Shown in pieces: positions 1 through 12,025 of a DNA stretch of 64,000 bases. The DNA comes from Neurospora tetraspora (Eukaryota; Ascomycota; Sordariomycetes; Sordariales; Sordariaceae): positions 558,001-622,000 of the forward strand of contig NW_026944393.1 in the NCBI RefSeq assembly GCF_033439725.1, in the 5' to 3' direction. Below the pieces are notes generated by a model. That model saw nothing but the letters and a program-made list of their open reading frames with translations, searched no databases and was not told the DNA's origin. A program made the position numbers and the translations under genes. Numbering within the stretch: position 1 is the first letter of the stretch; each line of letters begins with the position of its first letter.

Positions 1-543
1 CTTTTTCTCCCTCTTCTTCTTCCCCTCCTTTCTTCCGTTTCTCTCTCTGCTTCTCCCCATCTTCCCTTTCTCACTCGTCGTGCCTTCCTAGATTTGAAGT
101 TTTTCATCATTCTTCAAGGTCTTGCAGCGGCCCAGAGAGCTTGTAGAGTTGTAGCGTGCTATCCCGGCCCAACGGTTAGGTATTCTCAATGCTTGAGACT
201 GTGAGACATATCGACGGTTCGTAGCGTTGTAAAATTATCTGAGATATATCAACCGTAAAACGCTTCCTTAGATCCCCGGTGATGACGTTTACATGTTATC
301 GACAGTACCGTATGTTGACATGTCGCGATGCATCCAATCTCAGGGACAATAATCCGACTCTAGCTTCCATTCGCAAATCTACCTCAAAGTAAATAGATCA
401 ACGCTACCTCTTTGGTTCCCATCCTACCAGAACAAGCAATCCACAGCCTATTCCTTCTTCATCATTTTTCAGCTTTCCAACCTTTTGAATCCCTAGCCCG
501 AAGGAAACCCTGTAAATCCCTTCTACTGCCTACCTCTACCTAC
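1..543. other. Intergenic flank, no gene seen
   Basis: The first 60 bases are a strong polypyrimidine run (CT-rich), followed by ordinary-composition sequence. I see no supported reading frame. Because the next gene is on the minus strand and ends at 544, this stretch holds its 3' untranslated region and perhaps the promoter or 3' end of a gene lying outside the window. Confidence 0.5.
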
Positions 544-2139
544 CTACTCTTCTAACTCCCACCCGAAAACCCCACCCTCCCAATCAAACACCTGTCTCAT
601 CATATGCTGAGGCCCCCATCTCATGTTGCGATCCTCATAATCCGCTCCGCTTTCCCAATCGATCGTTCCGTGCCTGATCGTCCATCCCTGCGCCTTCGAT
701 GACGGTCGAAAGTCAAACCCGTTTGTATCGTGGGCGCCTTCGTTTCTGCACAAGCGTGGCTGGCGGAAGGGCTTTACGCCGACGGCGGTGTTTTGGTTTT
801 GGTCGAGGGGGATCTCCAGGAGCAAGCATCTGTTACGGAAGTATTCGCGGTGGGCAGTGTCGAAGAGAGATTTGACTGGCGGGAGAGGCGGGGGAGGTTG
901 GGTGTGGGAGGAGGAGTGGGCGAAGCGGCAGGGTGGGAAAGTGTCGAGGTGAATGTCTCTGAATTGGGAGTTGATGGAAGTGGAGTTGGAGGGAGTGCCG
1001 GTGAGGAGGAGAAAGCCGGGGCGAAGGGAGTCTGGAGGATGTGTGGGGTCGGCAGCGGGGGCAGGGTCGGAGTCGGGACTGGCAGGTTCACCGGGACTTG
1101 GAACCGAAGAAATATCACCACTAGCAGTACCCCCTCCATTCTCCTCATGCTCTTCGTGCTTGTCGTGCTCCTCGTGGCCCAAAAGTGTTATTTGACTCAC
1201 AGACCAATCCCAAACCACGTCAGCAAGCTGAGGAACGTCTACCACGTTATTCCTCTTGTGCACTTGATCTTCTTGCCAGCTTGTATCCGCTTGGCAGTCG
1301 TAACCCGGGCACAGCGGACGATATGGGGCTGAAGAACTGAGAAGTTCCTCGTCGTTCAAGGGTTGTGACCATGCTTCGAGAAGGGCTGGCTCTATCCGTT
1401 TTTGGGCGGTGTGGAGAACCACATTGATCCATTCGTAGCCGGTGTGTGCATCGGGATGTTTTTCATTGAGAATGGAGAAGATGGGGCAGGTGCAGAGGGC
1501 GGTGTTGGCTGGCTGGGGCTCAGATGAGCAGGACGGATCGCGATACTCGTCTCCACTCACACGGAGAGAGGATGAGGAGAGATAGACGTCCGCGCCATCG
1601 GATAAGAGTTGGCCGAGGTTCCAAAGCCAATTGGACATCAAGTCCACTGACGGCTTATGCTTGACTAGTTCCTGGGTTGTGAACTGGGGGCAAGCCATCC
1701 AAAGGACCTTTTTCCCCAGCTTGTACTGGTCAAACGGGTCGTCAGCACGATCTGGTCTGCCCATCCCTCTGTAGGCAGTCATCGCTGCAAAGGCCTCGAC
1801 CACTAGGAACCAGTTTGCATTTAGCGTTAGACGGCGGACGGCGGGTTGGAAGATTTGATCGATTTCGTCTTCGGACAGATCCACACCATATCTGTTGGCT
1901 GCGGAAATGCCCAAGTTAGCTAGCTGGGCGTCGAGGAGACTATGCGCGGGACGAGGCCGTTCGTCCGGGGAAAGGCGGTTCCACCCGAGGTCCGGGGCGG
2001 AGGCGGTCTTGATGAAGTTATCGAGACAGCGGACTTTGCAGTTGGTGCAGATATCGGTGCAGGGACGGATGTAATCCTTGAGGAAGAGGAGGTAGCCTTG
2101 GGGGTCATCGGAGAGGTAGGGAAAGGTTGATGAGGCCAT
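544..2139 (-). CDS. Conserved-type hypothetical protein, 531 aa, single exon
   Basis: This is an uninterrupted 531-codon frame starting at an ATG in a good fungal context (CACCATGG) and ending in TAG. I do not recognise the family. The N-terminus carries a compact cysteine cluster, C27-x3-C31-x2-C34-x3-C38, which could bind a metal. Residues about 40-300 look globular with many Trp and Leu residues. Residues about 325-420 are low complexity: an acidic His/Glu stretch, then Pro/Ser/Thr-rich sequence. The C-terminus is rich in Trp and acidic residues. There is no signal peptide and no membrane segment, so a cytosolic or nuclear place is the default guess. A TATA-like box lies about 110 bp upstream of the ATG. 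The Nudix gene upstream is on the same strand, 437 bp away. The gene looks real from length and start context, but its function is unknown. Confidence 0.72.
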   Translation of the reverse strand: MASSTFPYLSDDPQGYLLFLKDYIRPCTDICTNCKVRCLDNFIKTASAPDLGWNRLSPDERPRPAHSLLDAQLANLGISAANRYGVDLSEDEIDQIFQPAVRRLTLNANWFLVVEAFAAMTAYRGMGRPDRADDPFDQYKLGKKVLWMACPQFTTQELVKHKPSVDLMSNWLWNLGQLLSDGADVYLSSSSLRVSGDEYRDPSCSSEPQPANTALCTCPIFSILNEKHPDAHTGYEWINVVLHTAQKRIEPALLEAWSQPLNDEELLSSSAPYRPLCPGYDCQADTSWQEDQVHKRNNVVDVPQLADVVWDWSVSQITLLGHEEHDKHEEHEENGGGTASGDISSVPSPGEPASPDSDPAPAADPTHPPDSLRPGFLLLTGTPSNSTSINSQFRDIHLDTFPPCRFAHSSSHTQPPPPLPPVKSLFDTAHREYFRNRCLLLEIPLDQNQNTAVGVKPFRQPRLCRNEGAHDTNGFDFRPSSKAQGWTIRHGTIDWESGADYEDRNMRWGPQHMMRQVFDWEGGVFGWELEE

Positions 2140-2249
2140 GGTGAATGAATGTATTTGATCGGTGGTATGACTAGGTACCTACGGTTCGTTGAATGGTGGT
2201 CGACGGGGATATGCAGAACAAGTCGAGCTACAGGGCTATTGCTGGCGAC

Positions 2250-2257
2250 TATTTATA
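2250..2257 (-). promoter_or_regulatory. TATA-like box of the 531-aa hypothetical gene
   Basis: On the minus strand this reads TATAAATA, about 111 bp upstream of the ATG at 2139, in the gap between the Nudix gene and the hypothetical gene. Position and sequence fit a core promoter element; no transcription start can be seen. Confidence 0.4.
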
Positions 2258-2576
2258 CTTAGAAAGCAGCTCGAGATTGGCGGTAGGACTTGTCACTTAC
2301 TGGTAGGTTGGTTGAGGGTATTCATCGGTGTGAAATATCCGTTGTTGTGAGCTTGACCTTGACTCCAGAAACCTCTTCCATGGGACCGAACCTCGACGCA
2401 TCAAGCATGGCCGTGATTCCTCAGGCGTGGTGAAGATCGTTCGCCTGTTCCATTCGCACAATACCGTACCTGGCAGCTTGTGTGCTTGATCCATCGCCAT
2501 GGCTCGTCATCGTGAACAAGCTATTTCGAGCCCCGACAAGTGCATTGACCCAAGATGCCTCCCGTCCACCTCCAGC

Positions 2577-3287
2577 TCAAGCCTCCTCCACGTCCTTCCC
2601 TTCCAGCGCCCTCTTACCTCTCCCCTCAAAACCCTCCAAAATTGTCTCCCTCTGCTCCTTCGTAGTGAAAACTAACTTCAACTCCTCCTTCTCTCCCCTC
2701 TCCCCCTCAATAACCATCACTCCCGCCCTACACTCCTCCTCCGTCGCCCACACAAACCTCACATGCTCATTCGGATCAATCACCACCTTTGGCAATCCCT
2801 TCCACTTCCCATCCACCTTCCCATCTCCCTCTCCTTCCTCGTCCCCAACACCAGACCCCTCATCAACCTCCACCTCCACACTAACCTTCAACACCACTTT
2901 CCCACTCCTCGTCAAAAACACCTGCGGCTTTTCCTCTCCACCAACCTGACAAACCATCCTCTTCGGCACCAGCCCCGCCTCCTCCCACATCTCCCTCGCT
3001 ACACCATGAAGAAACGACTCGTCTTCGGGATCGCACGCGCCGCCGGGGATCTCCCACCGCAAGGGCATGGAGTCGTGCGGGGCGCGTTGGAGGAGGAGGA
3101 TGCGGTCTACGGCGTCGGGCGCGGAGTTGGAGAAGACGAGGGCTCCGCCGGCGAGGCCTTGGGGTTTGATGCTGCCTTTGAGAGGGGTGGAGAGGAAGTG
3201 GGTGATGGGGTGGTTGAGGTGTGTGGCGGAGGGGGAGATGGTGAATGTGAAGCCGCCTTGTGGAGGGGGGCCGGGGAGGGGTGCCAT
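2577..3287 (-). CDS. Nudix hydrolase family protein, 236 aa
   Basis: Nudix enzymes hydrolyse nucleoside diphosphates linked to another group (X). The signature is seen at residues about 85-110: GG, then ACDPEDE, seven residues, then REMWEEAGL. The catalytic REx2EE part is intact. The loop between the glycine and the first glutamate is one residue longer (six instead of five) than the textbook Gx5Ex7REUxEExGU, so the exact substrate class cannot be named. The frame is open for ten more codons upstream (to 3317). I prefer the second ATG because its context (AGCCATGGC) is much better. An acidic, Gly/Val-rich insert follows the Nudix helix (about residues 130-165). No targeting signal is obvious. 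It is a single exon on the same strand as the hypothetical gene downstream. Confidence 0.85.
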   Translation of the reverse strand: MAPLPGPPPQGGFTFTISPSATHLNHPITHFLSTPLKGSIKPQGLAGGALVFSNSAPDAVDRILLLQRAPHDSMPLRWEIPGGACDPEDESFLHGVAREMWEEAGLVPKRMVCQVGGEEKPQVFLTRSGKVVLKVSVEVEVDEGSGVGDEEGEGDGKVDGKWKGLPKVVIDPNEHVRFVWATEEECRAGVMVIEGERGEKEELKLVFTTKEQRETILEGFEGRGKRALEGKDVEEA

Positions 3288-4806
3288 GGCTGACGTTCTA
3301 GAGTGTGTTGGCGACAAAGGAAGGACCTGGGCGTTTTCAGATTTTGATGATTGCGCGGCTTGAAGGCGTGTTGAAGTGGAAGATTGAAGCTGACGTGGGT
3401 TGTTTGTCGTTGGGCGTCGTCATCGCTAAGAGCGGAAGAGGCCCCGGCAGGCAGCAATGGCAGCCCAAAATTGTTAGTGCAACCCCGCGACCCGCTATTG
3501 ATGACGCTATTGATACCTGAATAATCCGCGCCCAATGTTTACTTTTCACTTTTCAACTCCCTTCTTTCTCAGCCTCATGCCATCGTCTGCTCAACGGAAG
3601 CTTGGTTTCAACACTGTTGAACTTCCTCCATGTCTCGGGGCTTCCGTACTTTTACATGCCTACAATTTTATTGAAAAGGGCAACAACGCTTTGTTCCTTG
3701 CGCCGGCAATGTCATCAGCCATTGACACTTGAAAAGACCCCCAAAGACAGCGCATTCACCAAAGCGTGCCTATCATGTCTTCTACCCGCTCCCTCAAAGG
3801 AGACAATGTTTACATTTGCCAACATCCTCCAAATATCCCAACGTCGACAAATCCGTATCGCCACAGCAACCGCTAACAATTTCACCCAGGACCACAATGT
3901 CAAGATGAGGGAGTCCAGTCCCTGAAACAAGGGGGTCATCAGCGTCACAACCGCCTCTGATTCGTTCGCACTGACGCACCGTTCATCTCAGGGGAGACTC
4001 CTTGGCTGCCACGATAGCGTACCACTGTTGGCCCCAAACCCCTGGATTCCATGTTTGATCTCTGCTCGACTGCGCTCTGGTGGTGTCGCACCTATTGGGC
4101 GAATGTGACAGTATCGGGGATTTGAGGGTTGGCTGAAGCATCTGTCACGCGATTTGACAGTTCGTGTCGAATTGGGGTTGATGATGTTGCGGTTGAGATG
4201 GATTGGGGATGCCTAGTGGTATTGACGACGAGATATCCGATGAGATTCCGGATATGAACCAGCTGCGTCACATATGGATGGTACTCCAGTCCATCGGCTG
4301 TCAATTTCATTCAGGTAGCAGACCAATGTGGTATTCTCAACCCTAACTCTCGGCATCCGGTAGACGGGAGGCGGTCCTCCACCCACCTCACACAATCCCA
4401 TGGTACCAAACATAGCATGAAGATTCATCATCTCGTATCGTGAACTTCTTTCATTGTCTTCCTTTCACTTTTCCACTTTGTTTTCTTTCCTTCTTCAATT
4501 CCCATTCCTCTCTTTCTTTTCTGGTCACGATACCTCTTCCCGTTTGTTGACCCGGGACCGGGCCGGAGTGGAGCGGACATCTCAACCTCATCCCGTCACG
4601 ACCGCAATCGATGATCAATATTCTTGGTTGAGCTTTTCATTCACTTGATCATAGTACGCAGGTCGTTACTCACAGTCTTTTCGGAATTTCCTTCTGTTTC
4701 ATACTCTGATCAAGATCGGCCTCTCTTTCCTTCTTTCTCATACAATCTTTGATATAGCCCATGCCAACCGTGTTGCGATAACCCTTATACGCAATCGGCT
4801 GCCGAC
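3288..4806. other. Intergenic region, 1.5 kb, no supported gene
   Basis: This lies between the minus-strand Nudix gene and the plus-strand protease fragment, so it should contain two divergent promoters. Short open frames exist, but none has a recognisable domain, a consistent intron or sustained composition. CT-rich tracts at about 4454-4515 and 4670-4745 resemble fungal promoter pyrimidine tracts ahead of the protease start. Confidence 0.5.
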
Positions 4807-5452
4807 ATGGCGGCTTTTCCTTTCTTATCAGCAGCCTCTCTTGTGCTTCTTCAGCTGGCATTACAATGTTCGGCCCAACGTCTGAATCTTACCGGGCCAT
4901 TCCACCTCACCAACCACACGTCCAGCCAGAACCTCACAGCTCACACACAGCTGCCTCTCAACCTCACCACCCACACCCCCGGTGATGGCTGCGTCCACCT
5001 CCCCATCATCCACTCCACCAACGTCGACCACTTTGCCCGCCGCGGCATCCAACTCGCTCTCAACAACCGGTCTGACGTAGCTTACTACGCCCAACGTATG
5101 TCTTCCCCCATTGCATGATGTGCCTCTTCTCCCATACCATTTGAACTTGCTCCCCTTCACATGCTCATGTCCACTAACACCCCCAACAACAATAGTCGAA
5201 ATCGGCACCCCCCCACAAACAGTCTACACCCAACTCGACACGGGCTCCTTCGAGCTCTGGGTAAACCCGGACTGCGCCACCGTCTCCCCCTCCGACTCTT
5301 CCTTCTGCCAACACATCGGGCACTACAACTCGTCTGCCTCCTCCACTGCCACCGCCCTCGGCACCAACAAAACCTTGCGTTATGGCATTGGCTCCGCCAA
5401 CATCGGGCATTCAAGAAATGGGGCCGCCGACGGGTTTTTTAAGTGCGTATAA
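4807..5452 (+). pseudogene. N-terminal half of a secreted aspartic (pepsin-like) protease, truncated
   Basis: Exon 1 (4807-5095) starts with a signal peptide (Met, then a hydrophobic core of about 15 residues, ending CSAQ) and an N-glycosylation-rich propeptide. A 100-bp intron (5096-5195, GTATGT to TAG, with a CTAAC branch site) joins in frame to exon 2. Exon 2 begins the mature enzyme: YYAQ-LEIGTPPQ, then LDTGSFELWVNPDC with the first catalytic Asp of the DTG motif, then YGIGSANI. After that point similarity to the family is lost, and the frame stops at 5452. A pepsin-fold protease of this type should continue for roughly 250 more residues with a second catalytic Asp; those are absent here. 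The family C-terminal end is found at 15.2-15.8 kb on the other strand, so this is best read as the left piece of a gene cut by an inversion. A short transcript may still be made. Confidence 0.85.
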
Positions 5453-6231
5453 TAGATAGATAGACCTGGGTAAAATAAAGCGTACCTAATGCTACCTACT
5501 CTTATCCCCGACAAAACATTTTCATCCATCCCGGAGGACACAAAATCTGGTGGTTAGACAAACTTCTAGTTTAGTTATGTTATAGAGATGGGACGTATAT
5601 AGCGGCCGTTGTAAGACGTAGGTACAAGATACGTTCTTGGATGAATTGTAAGGAGAGAGCGACCAAGATGTACATACGTTCTAAGTACACCAAATAGGTA
5701 CTGAGAGCTGTTAGAATTTGAACCCGTCCCGGGCATTCTAGGAACGACGTGTGCCAACACAACCGACCAAAATGAACTGCTTCTAGTTCTTGTTCATACC
5801 AACAACATCCGGTGACATTAGATGCTTCTCTTCTTTTCTCTTATCTGCGTGGCTAAGGTACTACCTAATTATATAACAATGAATTTGAAGTCCATAGAAA
5901 CATCGGATCCCAAACGACATGGCATAACATAACATTGCTAAACATGCTGGACATGCAATGATGATGAACATGAATCAATCCTTCGTAGAAAATGCTGAGC
6001 TGAAAAATGCAGAACGCCTAGCCTTCCTTTGCGCCCAGTCAACTTTTGATCTGTGACCGGCGTGCGTGGGTATTAATATTCGCCTGCCCTCCCATCTAGC
6101 AGCTGTCTCTGACCTCTCTTCGGTACTGCCCTTCGTCCATTATCTCCCCCATCAGCTCTTCGTCGTCTTTCCTCTCCTACTTCCTCTTTCCCTCTTCATC
6201 CATCCCTCAACACCTCCTCCCTTTACACCCC
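5453..6231. other. Gene-free stretch beside the inversion junction
   Basis: This is AT-richer than its neighbours, with no supported frame. It joins the cut protease to the 3' end of the minus-strand exporter gene. CT-rich sequence at 6080-6230 is probably the exporter's 3' untranslated region. If the inversion model is right, this DNA originally lay at the far side of the segment, next to what is now about 15.8 kb. Confidence 0.45.
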
Positions 6232-9200
6232 TCATTGCGCCTTAGCCTTCCCCTTCCCCTTATTCCCCCTTCCAATCGTCCCCATCCTCTTCACCTCCCT
6301 CATCTTCCTCGCCAAACTCGCCCTCCGCCCCACATGCACCTCCTCCTCACTCCGATCCACGCGGAAACTGAAATCCACTACTCCCACGAGACTAATAACC
6401 GCCTTCACCAGCCCCTCGAGATCATCGCACACGAGGCCCGTGCACACTTGGAGAACAGCAAACTCTGCGTAACCTGGTTCGTCTTGGAGCAGGCCTTCGA
6501 GAAGGGATTGGTTCGTTTGTTGCACTGAACGAGCACGGCTCTGAGCCCTCGAGTGCGCCCGCGATGGAGCGCGCGAGTGAGCGCGAGAGTGAGGAGGCGA
6601 AAACGCCCTGGGTCTCGAAAATGATGGGTTGCGGCTGTGAGTGGGCGAATGACCCTGCAGCCCCGGAGGGAAGGAAAAGGCAAGATGGGCAGAGCCCGAA
6701 GGGGAGGTGGCGGGTGATTGAGCAGGAGAGTTGGCGTTAGGGTTGTTGCCGTGGGAGAGAGAGTGGTGGGTATCGTGACCGTGCGAGGAGAGGTGGCTGA
6801 TTTCGTACTTGACGTGCTCGTAGTCGTCTTCGCCGGAGCGCGAGTCCATCAACTTAAATGGCTCTGGCTCGTTGTAGACGTCGTCGTCGTCGTCTTCGGA
6901 GTCGGATTCGGATTCGGCGCCGGATGCGTAAGGGCTTGCGGGGTGGCTGCGTAGTGGACTGGTTGTTCCGAGGCGGATTAGGCGGCGGGTAATTTCGTAG
7001 GGGCGCGGGAGGGGCATGAATGGTGGGAGACTTTGGCCGGAGAGTAAGGAGTTGGAGAGCAGAGTCAAGGTCGACAAGATAGTATGATGCGTCGGCTCAA
7101 GCGTCATGACTAGTTCCGCAACCTGATTATCCCACTTGGGGTACACGGCCACCGACGACGCGCGCGGGCTGGCGATCTGGTTTTTCGAAACATACGGCTT
7201 TATCTTGGTTGGAGCATGGATCGGGTTCGTAATTGTGTAGCTCATAAGCGTCAGATAGGCCACGATGCGATTACTCCTGAGAATAATTTCATCGTACACT
7301 TCCCTAGGAAACCTGCCACCAATTGTGGGTTCCCACTTCTGCCACTCCGAGTGCTGAGACATGGAAGGGATGAGCATCATCAGCTTGCCGAAGATCTTGG
7401 ATCGGAATTTGAAGAGCTGGTGGGCGGGGGTTCCCTTAATGTTGACGTCGCCTGCTTGGTCGGAGAGCTTGGTTTGTAGGGTGGAGTTGATGATAGACGA
7501 ATAGTTGGCAACGAGGTAGAGGGTTGCTGAAAGGTCACGGCGGAGCCAGGTCCGATCGGTTAGTGGCGAGGGGAAGATGGTCCAGATGAAGGCGACGAGA
7601 CAGCCGCCAGCGACGCAAGCGAGGCGGTAGGGGCCCAGGAGGTAGATTCTGGGGACTCTGTTAGCGATGACTTGAGCGAAGAGAGGCTCGAGAGAGGTAA
7701 GAAACATGGACAACTCACTCGTATACAGGTTGCCCCGTTCTCTCGGCTGCCGCCCTTCCAATCATGCCCACCTGCAACTCATACCCGATAATCATGACCT
7801 GCGTCACAACGGTAATCATAACCGCCGGCATAAACCGGGGATACTTCAAAAAGAAGTAGTAACACAGGAAGATACTCAAAAATAAAAAGACAATGACACC
7901 CGGCGGGTGTCCATCAACGATATACCACACGATCAGTGACAAAACCATGCCCACCACCGTACCACATGTACGGCAGATGAAGCCAAACAGCGACTGACCA
8001 GAGGTCATGGTCATGCCGATGGCTACCATGATCATAGCCCAGACTAGGCGCTGCTCGCGGAAGAAGGCTTGGGTTTCTTTGAGGTAGGCGACGATACCGA
8101 TGGACATGGTGGCGCAAGCGACGCGGAAGCCGAAAACGGATTCTTCTGACCCGAAAAACTTGTCGATCTTGCGGAGGCGGTTGCCGAAGCGTTCCCACGC
8201 TGTAGCGGGCGGGAGGTGTTCGGGATCCTTCTTCCTGTTGTTGAAACCATCGCCAAAGCTCACAATGGTGTTGCTGCTTTCCGAGAGGTCAGGCGATCCC
8301 TCGGCTGTTGAGTCCTCATTCCGCAAAACAGCAAGGAACCACTTCTCCAATCTCCTGAAACCTGGCATGATTAACCGCTTGCGCGACATGGTCCCGTCTT
8401 CGACCTTGGAATCGGCGTACGCAGCGAACTCGTAGACGGCGTTGCCCGAGGCGTGCATGAGGTTTTCCATGTACAGCAGAATGTTGAGCTGGGCTTGGTC
8501 GCGCTTTTGGCGCTCGAGAGGGACTTGGTCGTGGGCTGTGAAGCCTTCTTCGTCGTAGACGAGACCCTTTTCCTTGACCCAAATCTTCAAAAGCTCACCC
8601 TTCTTGGCGTAGAAGGCTGTCATCTTTTCATGAATGACCTGAGCATATCCCAAATCGCCAGGCTGGAGCGGCTGACCGGCCTTTTCCTCGATGTCGGCAG
8701 TTTTGGATTTCTTGGGGCGCGGGGTGAGGTCCAACTGGAGGGCGGCGTGTTGGAGACCTTTGTCGATGGCTTCGGAGAGGATTTCGAAGGGCTCGTGCAT
8801 CTGCTTCATTACTTCGTTCCATACTCGCTTTTCGATCTCCTTCTCGGCTACCACCTCGGGTGGCGTGTCTTCTTCCGTGTACCACCCCTGGGTCTCGGAG
8901 ACGCGCTTGAAAATGTCGATGATGGTGGTCATACCCAAAACAGGAATGTACACATTCCTCAACAGCGTAAACATGTGGCTGAGATCTGTGGCGTCCAGCC
9001 TTCCCCAGGCAATATCTCTTTTCGCAAATCCCATATCGGCATGCAACTTTCCGGAGAGCTCTCGTAGGGCAGCGGCCGTCTCGGCCAACGCCCTCGCGGC
9101 CTTGGCCTCCTTGGTGATCCTTGGCTTTATATTCGCTTTCTTGGCCTTTTTGGCCTCCTTCCTCGCCCAGGTATCAGTTCTCGTAGCAGGCGCGAACATA

Positions 9201-10194
9201 TCCTCCGACTCGAGACTGGCCAGGTAAGCCTTTTGCAGGGAAGCCGTCTTTCTCAGCAGGCCCATGGCGCCAGCAAACTCCTTGAAAACGACCAGGCGGC
9301 TGCTGACGGGGAAGACGAGGAGGTTGACAGCCAGGGCAATAGCCAAAGCGAGCAACATGGCTGTCGCCAGCTGCTGGACAAAGTGCTTGGCGGCGGTCAT
9401 GGTGGTCATGATGGGGCCGGAAGTGGCGGCGATGTTGACCAAGATACTGTAAACAATGATGGGGAGGTTAAAGGCCGGCATCTTTGCTCTCACCACGTTT
9501 CCCACCCAGATATTGAAGAACAGCCAAACGGCACACACAGCAGACTGGCTCGAGTTGTAAGTCGGGGACGGGGAAAGCGGGGCGTCTTGGGGTGTGGTAT
9601 GTTGGCGGGCTTTGACGGCGGTGAACAGGGCGAGCATGGAGATGGCGGAGCCGAAGCAGACGGCGACAAGGTTGAGGACCATGTTCATGAGGAATTTTCC
9701 GCGGGGGAGGATGGCAATGGCCATGACGGAGATGATGGGAACGAGGTAGCCCACGGTGCCGAAGTAGATGGCGATCGAGTGGGCCTGGCACATGGCGATG
9801 CCGATTGTAGGGGGAAGGGAGCCTCTGTGTTGGACCGGATGGTGTTAGTATTTGGTCTTATGAGCCATGGGCCAACGTACTTGAACATCATGAGGACTGT
9901 TGGCACATCGAGACCCAGCTTCGCAGCTATGGCGGCCAGCTTGCCGGGCTTGGTTGGCTTTTGCGGGACTGGATTTGGGGCGGCATTTGTTACGTTGGTC
10001 GGGACGCGCATGTCATCGTCGGTGTCGCTATCGGTGTCGGTGGTGAGGCCATCGTCGTCGTCGTCTGGCAGTGGTGGTGTTGGTGGTGGTTCGTGTTCGT
10101 GTTGCTGTTGTCGCGAAGTGAGGGTGTCTATCGAGTTGTTGTGGTCGCGTGTCTGTCGCCGCCTCGGGTCGTTGGCATCCTGTTGTTCTGCCAT
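6232..10194 (-). CDS. ArAE/FUSC-type (Bre4-like) multi-pass membrane exporter, 1278 aa, three exons
   Basis: Model: exons 9881-10194, 7719-9824 and 6232-7648. The introns are 56 bp (GTACGT, TACTAAC branch, CAG) and 70 bp (GTGAGT, CTAAC branch, CAG). Both joins keep the frame, the first giving FKGSLPPTIGIAMCQ. The protein has an acidic, disordered N-terminus (1-100) and a first group of membrane helices (about 110-310). A long helical cytosolic stretch rich in Lys/Ala and Glu follows. A second helix bundle (about 640-800, with FGFRVACATMSIG and FGFICRTCGTVVG) has the fusaric-acid-resistance/FUSC look. The soluble C-terminal part includes an Arg-Ser/His-Ser repeat tract (about 1135-1180). This architecture matches fungal aromatic-acid-exporter-type proteins related to yeast Bre4 (brefeldin A sensitivity), expected in plasma membrane or secretory membranes. 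The substrate is unknown. The start is a single ATG in GCCATGG context. The gene lies wholly inside the proposed inversion. Confidence 0.88.
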
Positions 10195-12025
10195 GGCGAC
10201 CTAGCGACTGTCGACTTGTCGCGACTTGGTTGTGTTGAACTTGGGGAAGATCAGACGGTGTTTGTGGATTCTTTCGTCGCAACTTTCTGCAGGGACAGTG
10301 ACATGGGCGTGGAGTCGTGACTCGGAGATACTCGGGTGGGTACGAGTCCTGGAGGCCCAATTCTTTTCTGGGGCAATTGTATGCTCCCAATTGGCCTTTT
10401 GAGATGGAAACCAGATGCCGATGAGATGGGATTGGGATGGACCGGACAAGATCAAGAATCCGTCGCCATGTCGATCTTTTTCATAATTGTTAGTGTATCC
10501 TCCATCGGGAACTATCCAATGGGTCACCCGGGGCCTTGCGGTGCAAAAAAGTGCGTCATTGGGCAGGAACAATGCGGTGCATCTGCAGTGGGGTATCCCT
10601 GTAACGCTACAGTGCTTCTAGGGGCCCTGGGGCCTCGGCGTCCACTCACCGCTGCCACACAGATCGATCACTGGCAGCGCTTTGAAGCCCCCGCATCTTT
10701 CATCACCACCTATCCATCTGGAATTCCAACACATTACCCAATTACCACCGTGTTCCTGAGCGACAACCACAGACGACGCGCAGTCTTTCCCCGGATACCT
10801 CGACGACGGCGACTGTTCCAAACACCACGACTCGTCCTTGTCGCCCAGCTTTAATACGCGTAGCGCGCCGATTGATCAGCGCCTCCTGAGCTAGCAAACT
10901 CTGTCCCAGGGTGCTTGGGTATCCCTACGAAGCCTGGTAGATAACGTCCCTGGCCTACGACGGGTCAAGAAACTCCAGACGAACGAAACACAAGAGATGG
11001 CAGATTACAAAGCCGGGGGGCCGGAACGGCAGTCGTTGGGTTGAGTTTCAGATTGCGGTCTCGGAGCTTGTCCGACTCTCCGACTCTCCGGACTACGTAC
11101 CCCATCTCCACGGGTCTTCCCTGGTGCTGCCAGGGGCCGTGTTACATATATCAGATCTGATCGGGAATATATCGGTCCGGGACGGGGGACTGACTGAGTC
11201 ATGACCGAATGCGGAATGACGGGTAGCTAGCTCAGCCGGCTTGGAGCAGTGGAGGTGACTCTCAGATTCAGACTCAGACTCAGGGACTTGGGCGTCGTGC
11301 GGACTTGGCACACGCTTTGCTTTTCTAGCTCCTCTTAGGGGAGATAAGAAAAAAGGCTCGAAGAAAAGAAAGGACTTGGAAGAGGACGTTAGAGCCTAGG
11401 ATCAAGACCTTGAGAAGGAGAGAGGACCTGGGCGTAGTTCCGTCGTCAATAGACGTCGTGTTGCTTTCGAAATTGTTAGTGATCTCGCTTAGGACTAACA
11501 GAATGTTAGCAACTACAGAGTTGCAAATGTTAGCAGATATCCGGTTCCCATCATCTAAAAATGCCCGGCCAAGACCGATGAGACGGCATCAAGCATTGCC
11601 CTTCAACAACACTGACCGAGTTCCGTTGCAAACACGAAAACCCAAAGAGAAGGCGTGAAAACGACCCTGACAGTGAAAGACACCTTTAGTTTTTAGCTTT
11701 TTGTTGTAACCCCCAAAACTCCAATTACAGGGAAAGGAACGCGCCGAATGCCAATGCAAATCTCCCCCCATCCTTTCCGACTTTCCGAGAAGCAAACCAA
11801 AACTTTTTGTCGTTATCCTAAACATTTTGTCATAGCCCAGCCCAGTCGTTATATCATGCAAACCAAATCCGTAACTTTTCCCATCCTATGCTTTTTGTTT
11901 GCCCACATTCCATCATCACAGCCCATAATCCATCACATCCATGTCGTATTCAAATCATATGTCGTCAAAAAGATCCCATCGTCGACTCCACCAAACCACC
12001 TACACCCACGCACAGTAACAGCCTA
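10195..12025. other. Intergenic region, 1.8 kb
   Basis: This lies between the exporter's start and the 3' end of the MFS gene, both on the minus strand, so it holds the exporter's promoter and the MFS gene's upstream-convergent flank. Overlapping open frames at 10.2-10.85 kb have no domain or splice support. At 11.07-11.29 kb there are short CTCCGACT and TCAGACTC repeats. I see no RNA gene or mobile element. Confidence 0.45.

Noticed and set aside
10201-10854. Overlapping open frames on both strands (about 120-170 codons) upstream of the ArAE-type exporter
   Set aside because: No domain, no splice continuity and frames on opposite strands cover the same DNA; more likely the exporter's promoter and leader.
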